Source: Microbacterium sp. LWH11-1.2 | GTDB lineage: Bacteria; Actinomycetota; Actinomycetes; Actinomycetales; Microbacteriaceae | DNA: 64,000 nucleotides | Direction of reading: 5' to 3' | NCBI RefSeq assembly: GCF_038397745.1 | Contig: NZ_CP151636.1 | Span: forward strand, 3,906,001-3,970,000 | Shown: one piece after another, positions 24,642-34,628 of the stretch | Layout: each line of letters begins with the position of its first letter | How positions within the stretch are numbered: the stretch's first letter is position 1 | Program-made: the position numbers and the translations under genes | Notes under the pieces: model-generated | What the model was told of the DNA's origin: nothing | Seen by the model: the letters and a program-made list of their open reading frames with translations, nothing else | Databases searched by the model: none

Positions 24642-25557
24642 GACGGGCCTTTCGGGCGAAGACGGCCACCACGAGCGTCACCACCGTGACGATGACCGCG
24701 AACACGAGGGTGATCGCCGACGCGCGACCGATGTCGAACTCCTTGAGGGCGACCTGCTGGATGAGGTACGTGGTCACGGTCGAGGCCTGACCGGGTCCGC
24801 CCGACGTCATGACGAACACGAGATCGAAGACCTTCAGCGCGATGACGAGACGGATGAAGAGCGCCGCGATCACGGTGCCCGCGATCGCCGGCCAGGTGAT
24901 GTGCCGGAACAGCCCCGCGCCGTGAGCGCCGTCGAGCGACGCGGCCTCTCGCACCGAGGGGTCCTGCGTGAGCAGCGCGGCGTAGACGAGGATCACGATC
25001 AGCGGCGTCCACTGCCAGACATCGGCGAGACCGATCGCCGGGAGCGCCCAGGCCGTCGTCGACAGCGGCGTGAGCGAGACGCCGGGAAGCAGCGTCGCGA
25101 GCAGTCCGCCGCCCGGGTTGAACACGAGCTTCCACAGCGTGCCGACCACGACCGGGGGCGTGATCAGCGGGAGCAGGAGCAGCGTCCGCAGGACCGCGCC
25201 GGCTCGGGTCGCGCGCTCCAGCGCGACGGCGATCACGACGCCCAGCACGACGCTCACGACGGCGACCGCGACCGCGTACGCGACAGTCCGTCCGAACGAG
25301 GCGACGACGTCGGCATCGGCGAGGATCGTCTCCAGGTTCGCCGTCCCGACCCACTCCTGGAAGGGCCGCCCGAGCGTCGAGTCCGTGAAGGCCGCGGCGA
25401 GGATGAACAGGAGCGGATACGCGCCGAGCACCACGATCGACAGGATCGTCGGCGCCGTGAGCAGCCCGGCGCCCGCCCGCGCGGAGCCGCCCGCCCGTCT
25501 CGGCACTCGGCCGGACGCGCGGGCGGCACGCACCTGGATCGCGGAGGCGTCAGCCAA
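24634..25557 (-). CDS. ABC transporter permease (MalF-like)
   Basis: About 307 residues with six membrane segments. The EAA-type loop is REAASLDGAHGAGLFRHITWP. The start is uncertain. The TTG at 25557 overlaps the end of the binding-protein gene and follows GGAAGAG, so I prefer it; a GTG at 25533 is the alternative. The longer open frame upstream lies within the binding-protein gene. It forms the transmembrane pore with the next gene. Confidence 0.86.
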   Translation of the reverse strand: MADASAIQVRAARASGRVPRRAGGSARAGAGLLTAPTILSIVVLGAYPLLFILAAAFTDSTLGRPFQEWVGTANLETILADADVVASFGRTVAYAVAVAVVSVVLGVVIAVALERATRAGAVLRTLLLLPLITPPVVVGTLWKLVFNPGGGLLATLLPGVSLTPLSTTAWALPAIGLADVWQWTPLIVILVYAALLTQDPSVREAASLDGAHGAGLFRHITWPAIAGTVIAALFIRLVIALKVFDLVFVMTSGGPGQASTVTTYLIQQVALKEFDIGRASAITLVFAVIVTVVTLVVAVFARKARHD

Positions 25558-26890
25558 GGATCTCTTCCCACTCGGCCTGGACGCGGTCGAGTGTCTCCTT
25601 GGCAGTGCCGCCGTCACCCGCGATGAGCTTCGCCAGCTCGTCGGTGAGGATCTGCGCCGCCTGCGACGCGTTCTCTCCCGTCGGCCAGGCGAGCGATCCG
25701 CTGAGCGTCGTGCGGTTGACCCGCTGTAGGTCGGGGTAGGTCTCCCCGTACGCCGTGCTCTCGAGCGAGGACTCGCGGTTCGGGTCGATGCCCGTCTGCG
25801 GGTCGGCGACGATCAGCTCGGAGTTGACCTCGCTCGACGCGGCGTACTCGATGAACGCCTTCGCCAGGTCGGTCTTCTCGGTGTTCGCGGCGATGACCCA
25901 CGTGAAGCCGGCCACGAGCGACGCCCGCGCCTCGGTGTTGTCGCCGCCGACGGGCAGCGTCGTCACACCCCACTTGCCCGCGACCTTGGAGTCGGGGTTC
26001 GTCTCCGAGCCCACGCCGAGGTCGGTCCAGTTCTCGATGAAGCCGACCTTGCCGTCGTACCAGGCGCCGTTGCCGACGCCGAAGTCGGTCTCGGCTGCCG
26101 TCGGGAAGGCGTACGGCACGGCATCCACCAGCGACTGGGCCGCGGCCACCGCAGCGGGAGAGTTGATCGTGGGCTTGCCGTCCTCGTCGACGAACTCCCC
26201 GCCGAAGCCGGCCAGCCGGTTCGCGTAGGCGGCGCCGAGGATCAGGGGCGACTTCTGTCCGAAGATCGCAGAGCCGTACACGCCGTCCGCGCCTTCGTTC
26301 TCGGTGATGGTCTTGACGTCGGCCACGTACTCGTCCCAGGTCGCGGGCGGCTCGGTGATGCCGTTCCGCTCGAGGATCTCCTTGTTGTAGAAGAGCACGT
26401 GCGTGTCGCCGTCGAAGGGCAGACCGTAGCGGCGGTCGCCGACCAGGGTGTACGGGTCGTTGATGGAGGGGATGAAGTCGTCCTCCTCGAGCGAGGGGGT
26501 CTCGGCGATCCAGTCCGTGAGGTCCTGGATCGAGCCGCCCTCGGCGAGGTCGCCGATCGACACGTACCAGGGAGCCGCGACATCGAACGTGTTCGCTCCC
26601 GACTGCTGGTCGAGTGCGAGTGTGGAGCCGATCTCGTCGTAGGGGACGATGGTGAGGTTCACCTCGGCGCCGGTCTCCTCTTCGAAGTGCTCCTTGAGCC
26701 AGTTGGCCGCACCCTCGTGCGAGGTGATGAGCAGAGCGTTCAGGCTCTGCCCGGAGAAGTCCCCGTCGTCGCCCGCTCCGCCCGCGTCGGGAGTCTGCGT
26801 CGCGCAGCCGGCGATGACGAGGGTCGCGGCCGTGAGGGCGGCGGCACCGAGAAGGATGCGGCGTCCACCGCGGCTCGGAAGGGATGACAT
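25550..26890 (-). CDS. ABC transporter solute-binding lipoprotein
   Basis: 446 residues. A signal peptide ends in the lipobox VIAGC with C29, followed by an acidic linker, so it is a lipid-anchored extracellular binding protein. The body is of the extracellular solute-binding family 1 type (ITSHEGAANWLKEHFEEETG, RYGLPFDGDTHVLFYNKEIL, WVIAANTEKTDLAKAFIEYAAS). The ligand cannot be read from sequence. The gene leads a binding protein-permease-permease operon and diverges from flavin monooxygenase genes, so a sulfur- or nitrogen-containing nutrient is a reasonable guess. Confidence 0.87.
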   Translation of the reverse strand: MSSLPSRGGRRILLGAAALTAATLVIAGCATQTPDAGGAGDDGDFSGQSLNALLITSHEGAANWLKEHFEEETGAEVNLTIVPYDEIGSTLALDQQSGANTFDVAAPWYVSIGDLAEGGSIQDLTDWIAETPSLEEDDFIPSINDPYTLVGDRRYGLPFDGDTHVLFYNKEILERNGITEPPATWDEYVADVKTITENEGADGVYGSAIFGQKSPLILGAAYANRLAGFGGEFVDEDGKPTINSPAAVAAAQSLVDAVPYAFPTAAETDFGVGNGAWYDGKVGFIENWTDLGVGSETNPDSKVAGKWGVTTLPVGGDNTEARASLVAGFTWVIAANTEKTDLAKAFIEYAASSEVNSELIVADPQTGIDPNRESSLESTAYGETYPDLQRVNRTTLSGSLAWPTGENASQAAQILTDELAKLIAGDGGTAKETLDRVQAEWEEILG

Positions 26891-27070
26891 GGGGGCTCCT
26901 CAGGCGTCGGGTCGGGGAAGCGGATCGGCGCTCAGGCTAGGTCTCGGCCGTGGACCGACGCATCGCGGACGTAACAGTTCGTCGTGTGGCGACGCGAAGA
27001 GTCATCCCGCGCGACAGAGCGCAACCCGAGTGGCTATGGTCGCGGAGTCCCCGACCACCTGAGGAGCACC

Positions 27071-28540
27071 GTGTCACGCCGCATCATCCTGAACGCCTTC
27101 GACATGACATGCGTGACGCACCAGGCTCCCGGACTCTGGCGGCACCCGGAGAACCGGGCCGACCGGTACCACGATCTCGACTACTGGGTGGACCTCGCGA
27201 AGACGCTCGAGCGCGGCATGTTCGATGCGATCTTCATCGCCGACGTGCTCGGGACCTACGACGTCTACCGCGACTCGGCCGCCACGGCGCTCGGCGATGC
27301 GGCGCAGGTGCCCCTCGGCGATCCGGTCGTGCAGATCTCCGCGATGGCGCACGCGACCGAGCATCTCGGATTCGGGGTGACCGTCGCCACGACCTACGAA
27401 CAGCCCTACGCGCTCGCCCGCCGGTTCTCGACCCTCGACCACTTCACGCGGGGGCGGGTGGGGTGGAACGTCGTGACCAGCTACCTCGATTCCGCCGCAC
27501 GCAACCTCGGGCTCGACACGCAGATCGCCCACGACGACCGGTACGAGATCGCCGAGGAGTTCCTCGACGTGACGTACAAGCTGTGGGAGGGGTCGTGGGA
27601 GGACGCCGCGGTGCTCCGCGACCGCGAGTCCGGTGTCTTCGCCGATGCGGCGCGCGTGCACCCGATCGCACACGAGGGGCGGCACTACCGGGTCCCCGGC
27701 ATCCACCTCGCCGAGCCGAGCCCCCAGCGCACTCCGGTGATGTTCCAGGCGGGAGCCTCGCCGCGCGGGCGCCAGTTCGCGGCGAAGCACGGTGAGGCGA
27801 TCTTCATCAACGGGCTGCGTCCGGAGGTGACGCGACCGGTGACCGACGACATCCGCGATCGTGCGGAGGCTCTCGGACGCCCGCGGGACTCGGTCAAGAT
27901 CCTCACCCTGATCACGATCGTGGTCGCGGCCACCGACGAGGAGGCGCAGGCCCGGCTCGAGGACTACCGCCGCTACGTCTCGGTCGAGGGCGCCCTGGCG
28001 CTCTACGCGGGATGGACGGGACTCGACCTGTCACAGTACGACCCCGACGTCCCCCTGGAATACATCGACACGGATGCCGGGCGCTCGGCGCTGTCGCTCT
28101 TCACCAAGGCCGATCCGGAGCGCCGGTGGACGCCGCGCGACATCGCCCACTACGTCGGGATCGGCGGCATCGGCCCCGTCATCGTCGGCAGCCCGCAGAC
28201 CGTGGCGGACGAGCTCGAGCGATGGGTCGAGGTCGGCGGCGTCGACGGCTTCAACATCGCCTACGTGGTGACGCCGGGATCGTTCGAGGACATCGTCGAG
28301 CACCTCGTCCCCGAACTCCGCCGCCGTGGCCGCACGTGGGATGACTATCCCGAGGGCACGCTGCGCGGGAGGCTCACCGGCGACGGCTCTCCGGTCGTTC
28401 CGGAGTGGCACCCCGCGCACGCGTATCGGGGCGCCTACGTCGGCGGTCCCAGCGCGCTCGACGGCACACTCGGCGGCCCGCTGGTGGATGCCGCGAACGA
28501 CGACCTGACCGAACTCACCGAGAAGGAGGGCGCCCGATGA
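27071..28540 (+). CDS. FMNH2-dependent monooxygenase, NtaA/SnaA/DszA type (LLM class)
   Basis: A 489-residue luciferase-like TIM-barrel enzyme. The signature GRVGWNVVTSYLDSAARNLG, the start RRIILNAFDMTC and the later VMFQAGASPRGRQFAAKHGEAIFI place it in the NtaA/SnaA/DszA family, which cleaves C-N or C-S bonds of nitrilotriacetate, sulfones and similar compounds with a separate flavin reductase. GTG 27071 has GAGGAG seven bases before it. It is coupled to the next gene by an ATGA overlap. No flavin reductase is seen nearby. Confidence 0.87.
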   Translation: MSRRIILNAFDMTCVTHQAPGLWRHPENRADRYHDLDYWVDLAKTLERGMFDAIFIADVLGTYDVYRDSAATALGDAAQVPLGDPVVQISAMAHATEHLGFGVTVATTYEQPYALARRFSTLDHFTRGRVGWNVVTSYLDSAARNLGLDTQIAHDDRYEIAEEFLDVTYKLWEGSWEDAAVLRDRESGVFADAARVHPIAHEGRHYRVPGIHLAEPSPQRTPVMFQAGASPRGRQFAAKHGEAIFINGLRPEVTRPVTDDIRDRAEALGRPRDSVKILTLITIVVAATDEEAQARLEDYRRYVSVEGALALYAGWTGLDLSQYDPDVPLEYIDTDAGRSALSLFTKADPERRWTPRDIAHYVGIGGIGPVIVGSPQTVADELERWVEVGGVDGFNIAYVVTPGSFEDIVEHLVPELRRRGRTWDDYPEGTLRGRLTGDGSPVVPEWHPAHAYRGAYVGGPSALDGTLGGPLVDAANDDLTELTEKEGAR

Positions 28541-29763
28541 GCGTCATCGCAGAGACCACGAATCGCAGCCGCTGGACGGGTACCGCGGATGCCGCGGAGC
28601 GAGCCCACTGGCGTGGAGTCGCAGAGCGTGTCGCCGACGAGCTCGCGAGCGACGCCCTGCAGCGCGACCGCGCGAATCAGGACCCCACGGTCGAACTCGA
28701 CCTGCTCCGCGATGCGGGGCTGGTGACGCTGCTCGAACCGGCCGAGTTCGGCGGAGGCGGCGCGCACTGGGAGACGGCATTCCTCGTCATCCGCATCCTG
28801 TCGCGTGCCGACGCATCGGTGGCCCAGGTCCTCGCCTACCACTACATCAACTCGAGCAACATCGGCTTCGCGGCCGACCCGTCGGTGCAAGAGGCCTGGC
28901 ATCGCAAGACCATCGCGGGCCGGTGGGTGTGGGGCGACTCCGTGAACCCGACCGACCCGGACCTCGAGCTGACGGCGGACGGCGACGGCTTCCGACTCAA
29001 CGGCCTGAAGCGCTTCTCGACCGGCGCATCGGCCGGCGACGTGGTGCTGGCCGCGGCGCTCGTCCGCGGTGGAGACCGCGACGGACAGGTGCTGTTCGTC
29101 GTGCTCGATCACGATCGCGAGGGAATCCGCTATCTCGGCGACTGGGATGCGCTCGGACAGCGCCTGTCCGCCAGCGGGTCCGTGCGCTTCGACGACGTCC
29201 GCGTCTCGGCAGACGATGTGCTCGGCGAGCTCGGCGACGAGCCGTTCTCGACGCTGATCACGCCCGGCATCCAGCTCGCCTTCGGAAATCTGTATCTCGG
29301 GATCGCCGAGGGGGCCCTCGCGCGAGGACTCGACCTGGTGCGTGCGCGCCCCCGCGCCTGGTTCCTCAGCCAGGCCGACTCCTACCGGGACGACCCGTTC
29401 GTGCAGCGCGTCGTCGGCGAGTTCGCCTCGCGCATCGCCGCGGTCGAGGCTCTGACGGACCGCGCCGGGCGCCTTTTCGACGAGGTCGTGGATGAAGGGG
29501 ACGCCGTCACGGCAGAGCGCCGCGGGGAGCTGGCGATCGAGATCGCCAAGGTGAAGGTGGTGTCGACCGAGGTCGGCATCGAGGTCGCGAACCGGATCTT
29601 CGAGATCACGGGTTCGAGCTCGGCGCGCGCCGATGTCGGGCTGGATCTCTTCTGGAGGAACGTCCGCACGCACTCGCTGCACGATCCGGTCGACTACAAG
29701 AAGCTCGAGGTCGGCGCCTGGACGCTGAACGGCGAGCTCCAGCCGATCTCCCTGTACACCTGA
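28537..29763 (+). CDS. Acyl-CoA dehydrogenase-like flavin monooxygenase (DszC/SfnB type)
   Basis: A 408-residue protein with the acyl-CoA dehydrogenase fold: an N-terminal helical domain, a middle beta domain (WGDSVNPTDPDLEL, FRLNGLKRFSTGAS) and a C-terminal helical domain ending IFEITGSSSARADVGLDLFWRN. Paired with a DszA-type enzyme it most likely acts as a DszC/SfnB-like N- or S-oxygenase rather than a dehydrogenase. It overlaps both neighbours at start and stop. Confidence 0.82.
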   Translation: MSVIAETTNRSRWTGTADAAERAHWRGVAERVADELASDALQRDRANQDPTVELDLLRDAGLVTLLEPAEFGGGGAHWETAFLVIRILSRADASVAQVLAYHYINSSNIGFAADPSVQEAWHRKTIAGRWVWGDSVNPTDPDLELTADGDGFRLNGLKRFSTGASAGDVVLAAALVRGGDRDGQVLFVVLDHDREGIRYLGDWDALGQRLSASGSVRFDDVRVSADDVLGELGDEPFSTLITPGIQLAFGNLYLGIAEGALARGLDLVRARPRAWFLSQADSYRDDPFVQRVVGEFASRIAAVEALTDRAGRLFDEVVDEGDAVTAERRGELAIEIAKVKVVSTEVGIEVANRIFEITGSSSARADVGLDLFWRNVRTHSLHDPVDYKKLEVGAWTLNGELQPISLYT

Positions 29764-30983
29764 TGAGCGAGCAGACGCAGCGGCTCGCCGTCGCTCGAGA
29801 GCACCTGCGGCCCGTGTTCGCCGAGATCGCGGCGGGCACGGTCGTGCGCGAGCAGGGCCATGAGCTTCCTTTCACCGAAGTCGAGGCACTGCGCGACGCC
29901 GGCTTCGGGAGGCTTCGGCTGCCGATCGACGACGGCGGCTTCGGGCTCGACTGGCCGTCGTTCGCCGAGCTGCTCATCGAGCTCGCCGCGGCGGACTCGA
30001 ACCTCCCCCAGATCTTCCGGGGCCACATCGCGTACGTCGAGCACGTGCTGGCCGCGGCGCCGAGCGATCGACGATCACGGTGGCTCGACCGCATCTCCGA
30101 CGGCGAGCTGGTCGGCAACGCGTGGTCGGAGAACGGCGCGGCGGCGGTCGGCACGAACGCGACACGGGTGAGCCGGCGAGCAGACGGCACCTGGCGGGTG
30201 GACGGACGCAAGTTCTACACGACGGGCAGCATCTTCGCCGACTGGGTGGACGCCACCGTCGATCTGGACGGCGAGACCGTCACCGCGCTGATCCGGCGGC
30301 ACCAGGACGGCGTGGAGATCTCGGACGACTGGGACGGCTTCGGACAGCCGCTGACGGGGACCGGCACGGCCGTGTTCACCGACGCGAGCGTCGACGAGGA
30401 CGACGTCGAGCCGTTCACCTCGAGATTCCCGTATCAGACGGCCGTCTACCAGCTCACGCTGCTGGCGGTGCTCGCGGGGATCGCCGCCGCGATCGAACGC
30501 GACACGGTCGCGCAGGTGCGTGCGCGCACCCGCACCTACAGCCACGGGAGCGCGAACCGCGTGGCCGACGACCCGCAGGTGCTGCAGATCGTCGGAGAGC
30601 TGACGGCGACGAGTGCGACGGCACGTGCGCTCGTGCTCGATGTCGCCCGTGCCGTGCAGCATGCGGCGGACGTCCTGGGCACGTCCGAGACCGAGGATGC
30701 CGTGGCGGCAGCGGAGCTCGGCTCGTCGAGGGCGCAGATCGTGCTCACCGATCTGGTCCCTCGCGCCGCGTCCCGCCTGTTCGACACCCTCGGCGCATCC
30801 GCCGTGCGATCGGGGACGGCACTGGATCGCCACTGGCGCAACGCCCGCACGGTCGCGTCCCACAACCCGTGGATCTTCAAGGCGCGCCAACTCGGCGACC
30901 ACGCGGTCAACGGACGCACCCCCGACTTCGTCTGGGCGGTCGGAGAGTCGAAGGCCGCCGTCGAGAGCGCTCTGCCGGGGTGA
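29763..30983 (+). CDS. Second acyl-CoA dehydrogenase-like flavin monooxygenase
   Basis: 406 residues of the same fold as the preceding protein but clearly divergent (FGRLRLPIDDGGFGLDW, GNAWSENGAAAVG, WRVDGRKFYTTGSIFADW, ending DRHWRNARTVASHNPW). The H-W-R-N-A-R-T segment near the C-terminus is typical of DszC-like enzymes. Two such genes in series suggest two successive oxygenations or two substrates. The ATG overlaps the previous stop (TGATG). Confidence 0.82.
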   Translation: MSEQTQRLAVAREHLRPVFAEIAAGTVVREQGHELPFTEVEALRDAGFGRLRLPIDDGGFGLDWPSFAELLIELAAADSNLPQIFRGHIAYVEHVLAAAPSDRRSRWLDRISDGELVGNAWSENGAAAVGTNATRVSRRADGTWRVDGRKFYTTGSIFADWVDATVDLDGETVTALIRRHQDGVEISDDWDGFGQPLTGTGTAVFTDASVDEDDVEPFTSRFPYQTAVYQLTLLAVLAGIAAAIERDTVAQVRARTRTYSHGSANRVADDPQVLQIVGELTATSATARALVLDVARAVQHAADVLGTSETEDAVAAAELGSSRAQIVLTDLVPRAASRLFDTLGASAVRSGTALDRHWRNARTVASHNPWIFKARQLGDHAVNGRTPDFVWAVGESKAAVESALPG

Positions 30984-31029
30984 CCTCCGGCTCTGGCGTA
31001 TTCATAGCAATCCGGGCGAGACTGTCAGC

Positions 31030-31752
31030 ATGACCTTCGCCGCGCTCCAGCCCCTCGCCGACCGTGCCGCCCTGTTCACCGCGCTCCGCCAGGACGCTCT
31101 CGCCACCGCGGCAGACGCGCTGGGTGAGCACCGCTGGGACGCGGACATGGCCGCGGGCACCATCACCTTCACGGCGAACGCCGACCCCTCTCGCCAGCTC
31201 GTCACGCGGGCGCACCTGATCGCGACGATCGCCCCGGGGCCACGGTCGATGCTGTGGGCCTGGGCGCACCCGCAGGGCGATGCCCAGGGCATCGCCGCAC
31301 AGCTGCGTTCCTACGGGACGGAGCACGGCATCGCCGATCTCACCGCCCCCGAGGTCCCCTTCCCGGCAGACGCGGCCGCGGACGAGGCATGGATCGCCCA
31401 GGCGGCTCACGTGGTCGGCGGGGTCGCGGTGGAGCTCACCGGCCGCTCGCCCTACTACTCCGCGCCGGTGGGCGGCGGCACCCGAGCCGTCTTCCTCCTC
31501 GACGCGCCGCTCCCGCCCCTCACGGTGTCCGACGCCGTCATCGCGCTCCCCCGCATCCTCTCGGGCCTGGCCCTCACCGACGCCCGCACGTCCGTCTGGG
31601 ACCTCGCCCGCCTCGCCGGCTGGACCCTCACCTGGACGGATGAGGCGTTCTCCGGAGCCTCTGTCGTCGACGCCTCGGGCTCGGCGACGTTCCGCTTCGA
31701 CGAGCAGGCGCGGATCAGCGGGATCGAGGGGTCGCTCCAGGCGCAGGCCTGA
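31030..31752 (+). CDS. Uncharacterised protein (DUF6882-like)
   Basis: 240 residues, no signal peptide or membrane segment. The stretch PRSMLWAWAHPQGD with a preceding RWDADMAAGTITFT resembles the DUF6882 family (a W-x-W-A motif after a glycine/proline turn). I have no function for it. ATG 31030 was chosen as the first start after the upstream monooxygenase gene. The stop lies inside a hairpin. Confidence 0.65.
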   Translation: MTFAALQPLADRAALFTALRQDALATAADALGEHRWDADMAAGTITFTANADPSRQLVTRAHLIATIAPGPRSMLWAWAHPQGDAQGIAAQLRSYGTEHGIADLTAPEVPFPADAAADEAWIAQAAHVVGGVAVELTGRSPYYSAPVGGGTRAVFLLDAPLPPLTVSDAVIALPRILSGLALTDARTSVWDLARLAGWTLTWTDEAFSGASVVDASGSATFRFDEQARISGIEGSLQAQA

Positions 31753-31786
31753 TCCGACGCGGGCGCGGCACCTGCGGGATCAGGCC
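31746..31786. terminator. Hairpin spanning the stop codon of the DUF6882-like gene
   Basis: GGCCTGATCC (31746-31755) and GGATCAGGCC (31777-31786) are perfectly complementary over 10 bases with a 21-base loop. The left arm contains the TGA stop. It is probably a terminator or mRNA 3' stabiliser. Confidence 0.55.
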
Positions 31787-31806
31787 CGGTGTGGGACTCT
31801 GGTCGC

Positions 31807-32361
31807 ATGAAGAACGGAATCGTCCGGTTCGTATCGCTCTACGTCTTCAACGTCGCGGTCCTGCTGCTCATCGGTGTGCTGCTGCGCGGAGTCTCCGTCG
31901 GGTGGAACGCGCTCTGGGCCGCCATCATCCTGACGCTCGCGGCCCTGTTCGTGAAGCCGCTGCTGCGGAACGTCTTCCGACGGTCTGCCGCGAAGTCGGC
32001 CGCGGACCGCACGAAGACGGGCGAGAAGGTCGTCCAGTACGTGCTCGTGTACATCGTCGAGCTGATCGTGTGGGTCCTCACGGTGTGGCTGAGCGGCGTG
32101 CGCTCCACGAGCTTCTGGGGCTACGTCATCCCGCCGCTGATCCTGCTGCTCGGCTGGGTCGTCTACGACCAGATCGACGACAAGCTCCACGCCAAGGCCG
32201 GAGAGATCTACGACGTCGTCCAGGCGCGCGTCAAGGGCGGCGGTGCGAAGCCCACGGCATCCGCCCCTGCCCCCGAGACGCCGGAGACGACGGCCGCCCG
32301 CGACGAGCTCAAGGACGGCCTCACTCCCGAGCAGCGTCGGATGCTCGACGAACTCGGCTGA
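31807..32361 (+). CDS. Small membrane protein of unknown function
   Basis: 184 residues. Four hydrophobic stretches are visible in the first 130 residues (FVSLYVFNVAVLLLIGVLL, ALWAAIILTLAALFV, YVLVYIVELIVWVLTVWL, YVIPPLILLLGWVVYDQI). A soluble, proline- and glutamate-rich tail ends EQRRMLDELG. I do not recognise the family. ATG 31807 removes six residues from the longest frame and begins MKNGIVRF. Confidence 0.72.
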   Translation: MKNGIVRFVSLYVFNVAVLLLIGVLLRGVSVGWNALWAAIILTLAALFVKPLLRNVFRRSAAKSAADRTKTGEKVVQYVLVYIVELIVWVLTVWLSGVRSTSFWGYVIPPLILLLGWVVYDQIDDKLHAKAGEIYDVVQARVKGGGAKPTASAPAPETPETTAARDELKDGLTPEQRRMLDELG

Positions 32362-32384
32362 CTCCGGGCTCGCTCCGATCGCGA

Positions 32385-32420
32385 GAAGGCACCCATCCAC
32401 GGTGGAATGGGTGCCTTTCT
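32385..32420. terminator. Bidirectional intrinsic terminator before folD
   Basis: AGAAGGCACCCAT on the left pairs with ATGGGTGCCTTTCT on the right (inner CCAC/GTGG also pairs, one bulge). It lies between the convergent membrane-protein gene and folD, and the T-rich flank on the right serves the plus-strand gene. Confidence 0.85.
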
Positions 32421-32436
32421 GCGACGGGAGCTTGGG

Positions 32437-33315
32437 CTAGGCGACCCGCTCGGCCGCCTCGACCACGTTCGTCATGAGCAGGGCCACCGTCATCGGGCCG
32501 ACACCACCCGGGTTCGGCGACAGGTAGCCGGCGATCTCAGCGACGTCGGGGTGCACGTCGCCGAAGACGAGGCTCTTGCCCGTCTCCGGGTCGCTCTCCC
32601 GCGTGACGCCGACATCGAGCACGGCCGCGCCGGGCTTGACGTCCTCGGCGCGGATGAGGTGCTTGACCCCCGCTGCCGCGACGATGACGTCGGCCTCGCG
32701 CAGGTAGCGCGGCATGTCGACGGTGCCGGTGTGCGTGAGCGTGACCGTCGCGTTCAGGTCGCGTCGCGTCAGCAGCAGACCGATCGAGCGTCCGATGGTG
32801 ACACCGCGTCCGACGACGACCACGTGCTTGCCCGTGAGGTCGTAGTCGTTGCGCAGGAGCAGCTCGATCACGCCCCGCGGGGTGCACGGCAGCGGCGTGT
32901 GGATCGGTGCGTTCACGTTCAGCACGAGCCGACCGAGGTTGGTCGGGTGCAGGCCGTCGGCATCCTTCGCCGGGTCGATGCGCTCGAGGATCGCGTCGGT
33001 GTCGATGTGCTTCGGCAGCGGCAGCTGCACGATGTAGCCGTGGCACGCCGGATCGGCGTTGAGCTCGTCGATCAGCGCCTCGACGTCGGCCTGGGTGGCG
33101 TCCGCGGGCAGCTCGCGCTGGATCGAGTTCATCCCGATCGCCTCCGACTGCCGGTGCTTCATGCCCACATAGAGCTGCGATGCCGGGTCGGCGCCGACGA
33201 GCACGGTCGCGATGCCGGGCGTGACGCCCTTCTCCTTCAGCGCGGCGACCCGCTCCGTCAGCTCGGCGCGGATCTCAGCAGCGGCCGCCTTGCCATCGAG
33301 GACGACAGCGGTCAC
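32437..33315 (-). CDS. folD: Methylenetetrahydrofolate dehydrogenase / cyclohydrolase
   Basis: A 292-residue bifunctional one-carbon enzyme. The substrate-binding segment [14 protein letters not shown] has the catalytic lysine. [33 protein letters not shown] and [14 protein letters not shown] (NADP binding) follow, ending ITGYLSP-like [14 protein letters not shown]. The GTG start overlaps the glyA stop (GTGA), so the two genes are translated together and share the upstream ZTP riboswitch. Confidence 0.96.
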   Translation of the reverse strand: MTAVVLDGKAAAAEIRAELTERVAALKEKGVTPGIATVLVGADPASQLYVGMKHRQSEAIGMNSIQRELPADATQADVEALIDELNADPACHGYIVQLPLPKHIDTDAILERIDPAKDADGLHPTNLGRLVLNVNAPIHTPLPCTPRGVIELLLRNDYDLTGKHVVVVGRGVTIGRSIGLLLTRRDLNATVTLTHTGTVDMPRYLREADVIVAAAGVKHLIRAEDVKPGAAVLDVGVTRESDPETGKSLVFGDVHPDVAEIAGYLSPNPGGVGPMTVALLMTNVVEAAERVA

Positions 33316-34586
33316 TGCTGCAGGTCCGGGTAGAGCGGGAAGGCCGCGGCGAGCGCGTCCACGCGCGCACGGAGCGCCTCGACGTCGGCGCCGGGGATCA
33401 GCGCGAGCGCGATGATGTCGGCGACCTCGGTGAACTCCGCGTCGCCGAAGCCGCGGGTCGCGAGCGCCGGCGTGCCGACGCGCAGACCCGAGGTGACCAT
33501 CGGCGGGCGCGGGTCGTTCGGCACCGCGTTGCGGTTCACCGTGATGCGGATGTCGTGCAGCAGGTCTTCGGCCTGCTTGCCGTCGATCTCGGCGTCACGC
33601 AGGTCGACGAGCACGAGGTGCACGTCGGTACCGCCGGAGCGCACGCCGATTCCGGCATCCTTCACGTCCTGCTGCGAGAGGCGCTCCGCGATGAGAGCGG
33701 CACCGCGCAGGGTGCGCTCCTGACGCTCGGCGAACTCGGGAGTGGCGGCGAGCTTGAACGCGGTCGCCTTGGCGGCGATCACGTGCATGAGCGGACCGCC
33801 CTGCTGGCCCGGGAACACGGCGGTGTTGATCTTCTTCGCGATGTCGGCGTCGTTCGTGAGGATGAAGCCCGAGCGAGGACCGCCGATGGTCTTGTGCACG
33901 GTCGACGAGACGACGTGCGCGTGCGGCACCGGGTTCGGGTGCAGGCCGGCGGCCACGAGACCGGCGAAGTGCGCCATGTCGACCCAGAGGAGCGCACCGA
34001 CCTCGTCGGCGATGGCGCGGAACGCCGCGAAGTCGAGCGTTCGCGGATAGGCCGACCAGCCGGCGATGATCACCTTCGGCTTGTGCTGGATCGCGAGCCG
34101 GCGCACCTCGTCCATGTCGATGACGGAGGTCTCGGGGTTCACGCCGTAGGCGACGATGTCGTAGAGACGGCCGGAGAAGTTGATCTTCATGCCGTGCGTC
34201 AGGTGGCCGCCCTGGTCGAGCGACAGTCCGAGCAGCGTGTCGCCGGGGCGGGCGATCGCGTGCAGCACGGCGGCGTTCGCCGAGGCACCCGAGTGGGGCT
34301 GGACGTTGGCGAACTCCGAGCCGAACAGGCTCTTGGCCCGCTCGATCGCCAGCGATTCCGCGACGTCGACCTCTTCGCAGCCGCCGTAGTAGCGACGACC
34401 CGGGTACCCCTCGGCGTACTTGTTCGTGAGCACCGAGCCCTGCGACTGCAGCACGGAGACAGGCACGAAGTTCTCGGAGGCGATCATCTCGAGGAACGTC
34501 TGCTGACGCTTCAGCTCGCGGTCGAGTACCTGGGCGATCTCGGGATCGACCTCGGAAAGCGGGGCGTTGAAGTAACGGTCGGTCAT
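33312..34586 (-). CDS. glyA: Serine hydroxymethyltransferase
   Basis: A 424-residue PLP enzyme that converts serine and tetrahydrofolate to glycine and methylenetetrahydrofolate. Visible motifs are [19 protein letters not shown], the PLP lysine in [14 protein letters not shown] and [12 protein letters not shown]. The start is preceded by AGAGGAG. The transcript begins about 115 bases upstream and carries a ZTP riboswitch. glyA and folD catalyse adjacent steps of the one-carbon cycle, which fits joint control by ZTP, the signal of low formyl-folate. Confidence 0.97.
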   Translation of the reverse strand: MTDRYFNAPLSEVDPEIAQVLDRELKRQQTFLEMIASENFVPVSVLQSQGSVLTNKYAEGYPGRRYYGGCEEVDVAESLAIERAKSLFGSEFANVQPHSGASANAAVLHAIARPGDTLLGLSLDQGGHLTHGMKINFSGRLYDIVAYGVNPETSVIDMDEVRRLAIQHKPKVIIAGWSAYPRTLDFAAFRAIADEVGALLWVDMAHFAGLVAAGLHPNPVPHAHVVSSTVHKTIGGPRSGFILTNDADIAKKINTAVFPGQQGGPLMHVIAAKATAFKLAATPEFAERQERTLRGAALIAERLSQQDVKDAGIGVRSGGTDVHLVLVDLRDAEIDGKQAEDLLHDIRITVNRNAVPNDPRPPMVTSGLRVGTPALATRGFGDAEFTEVADIIALALIPGADVEALRARVDALAAAFPLYPDLQQ

Positions 34587-34628
34587 GACATGCTCCTCTG
34601 ACGACGGATTCGAAGGGTGTACCGATCG

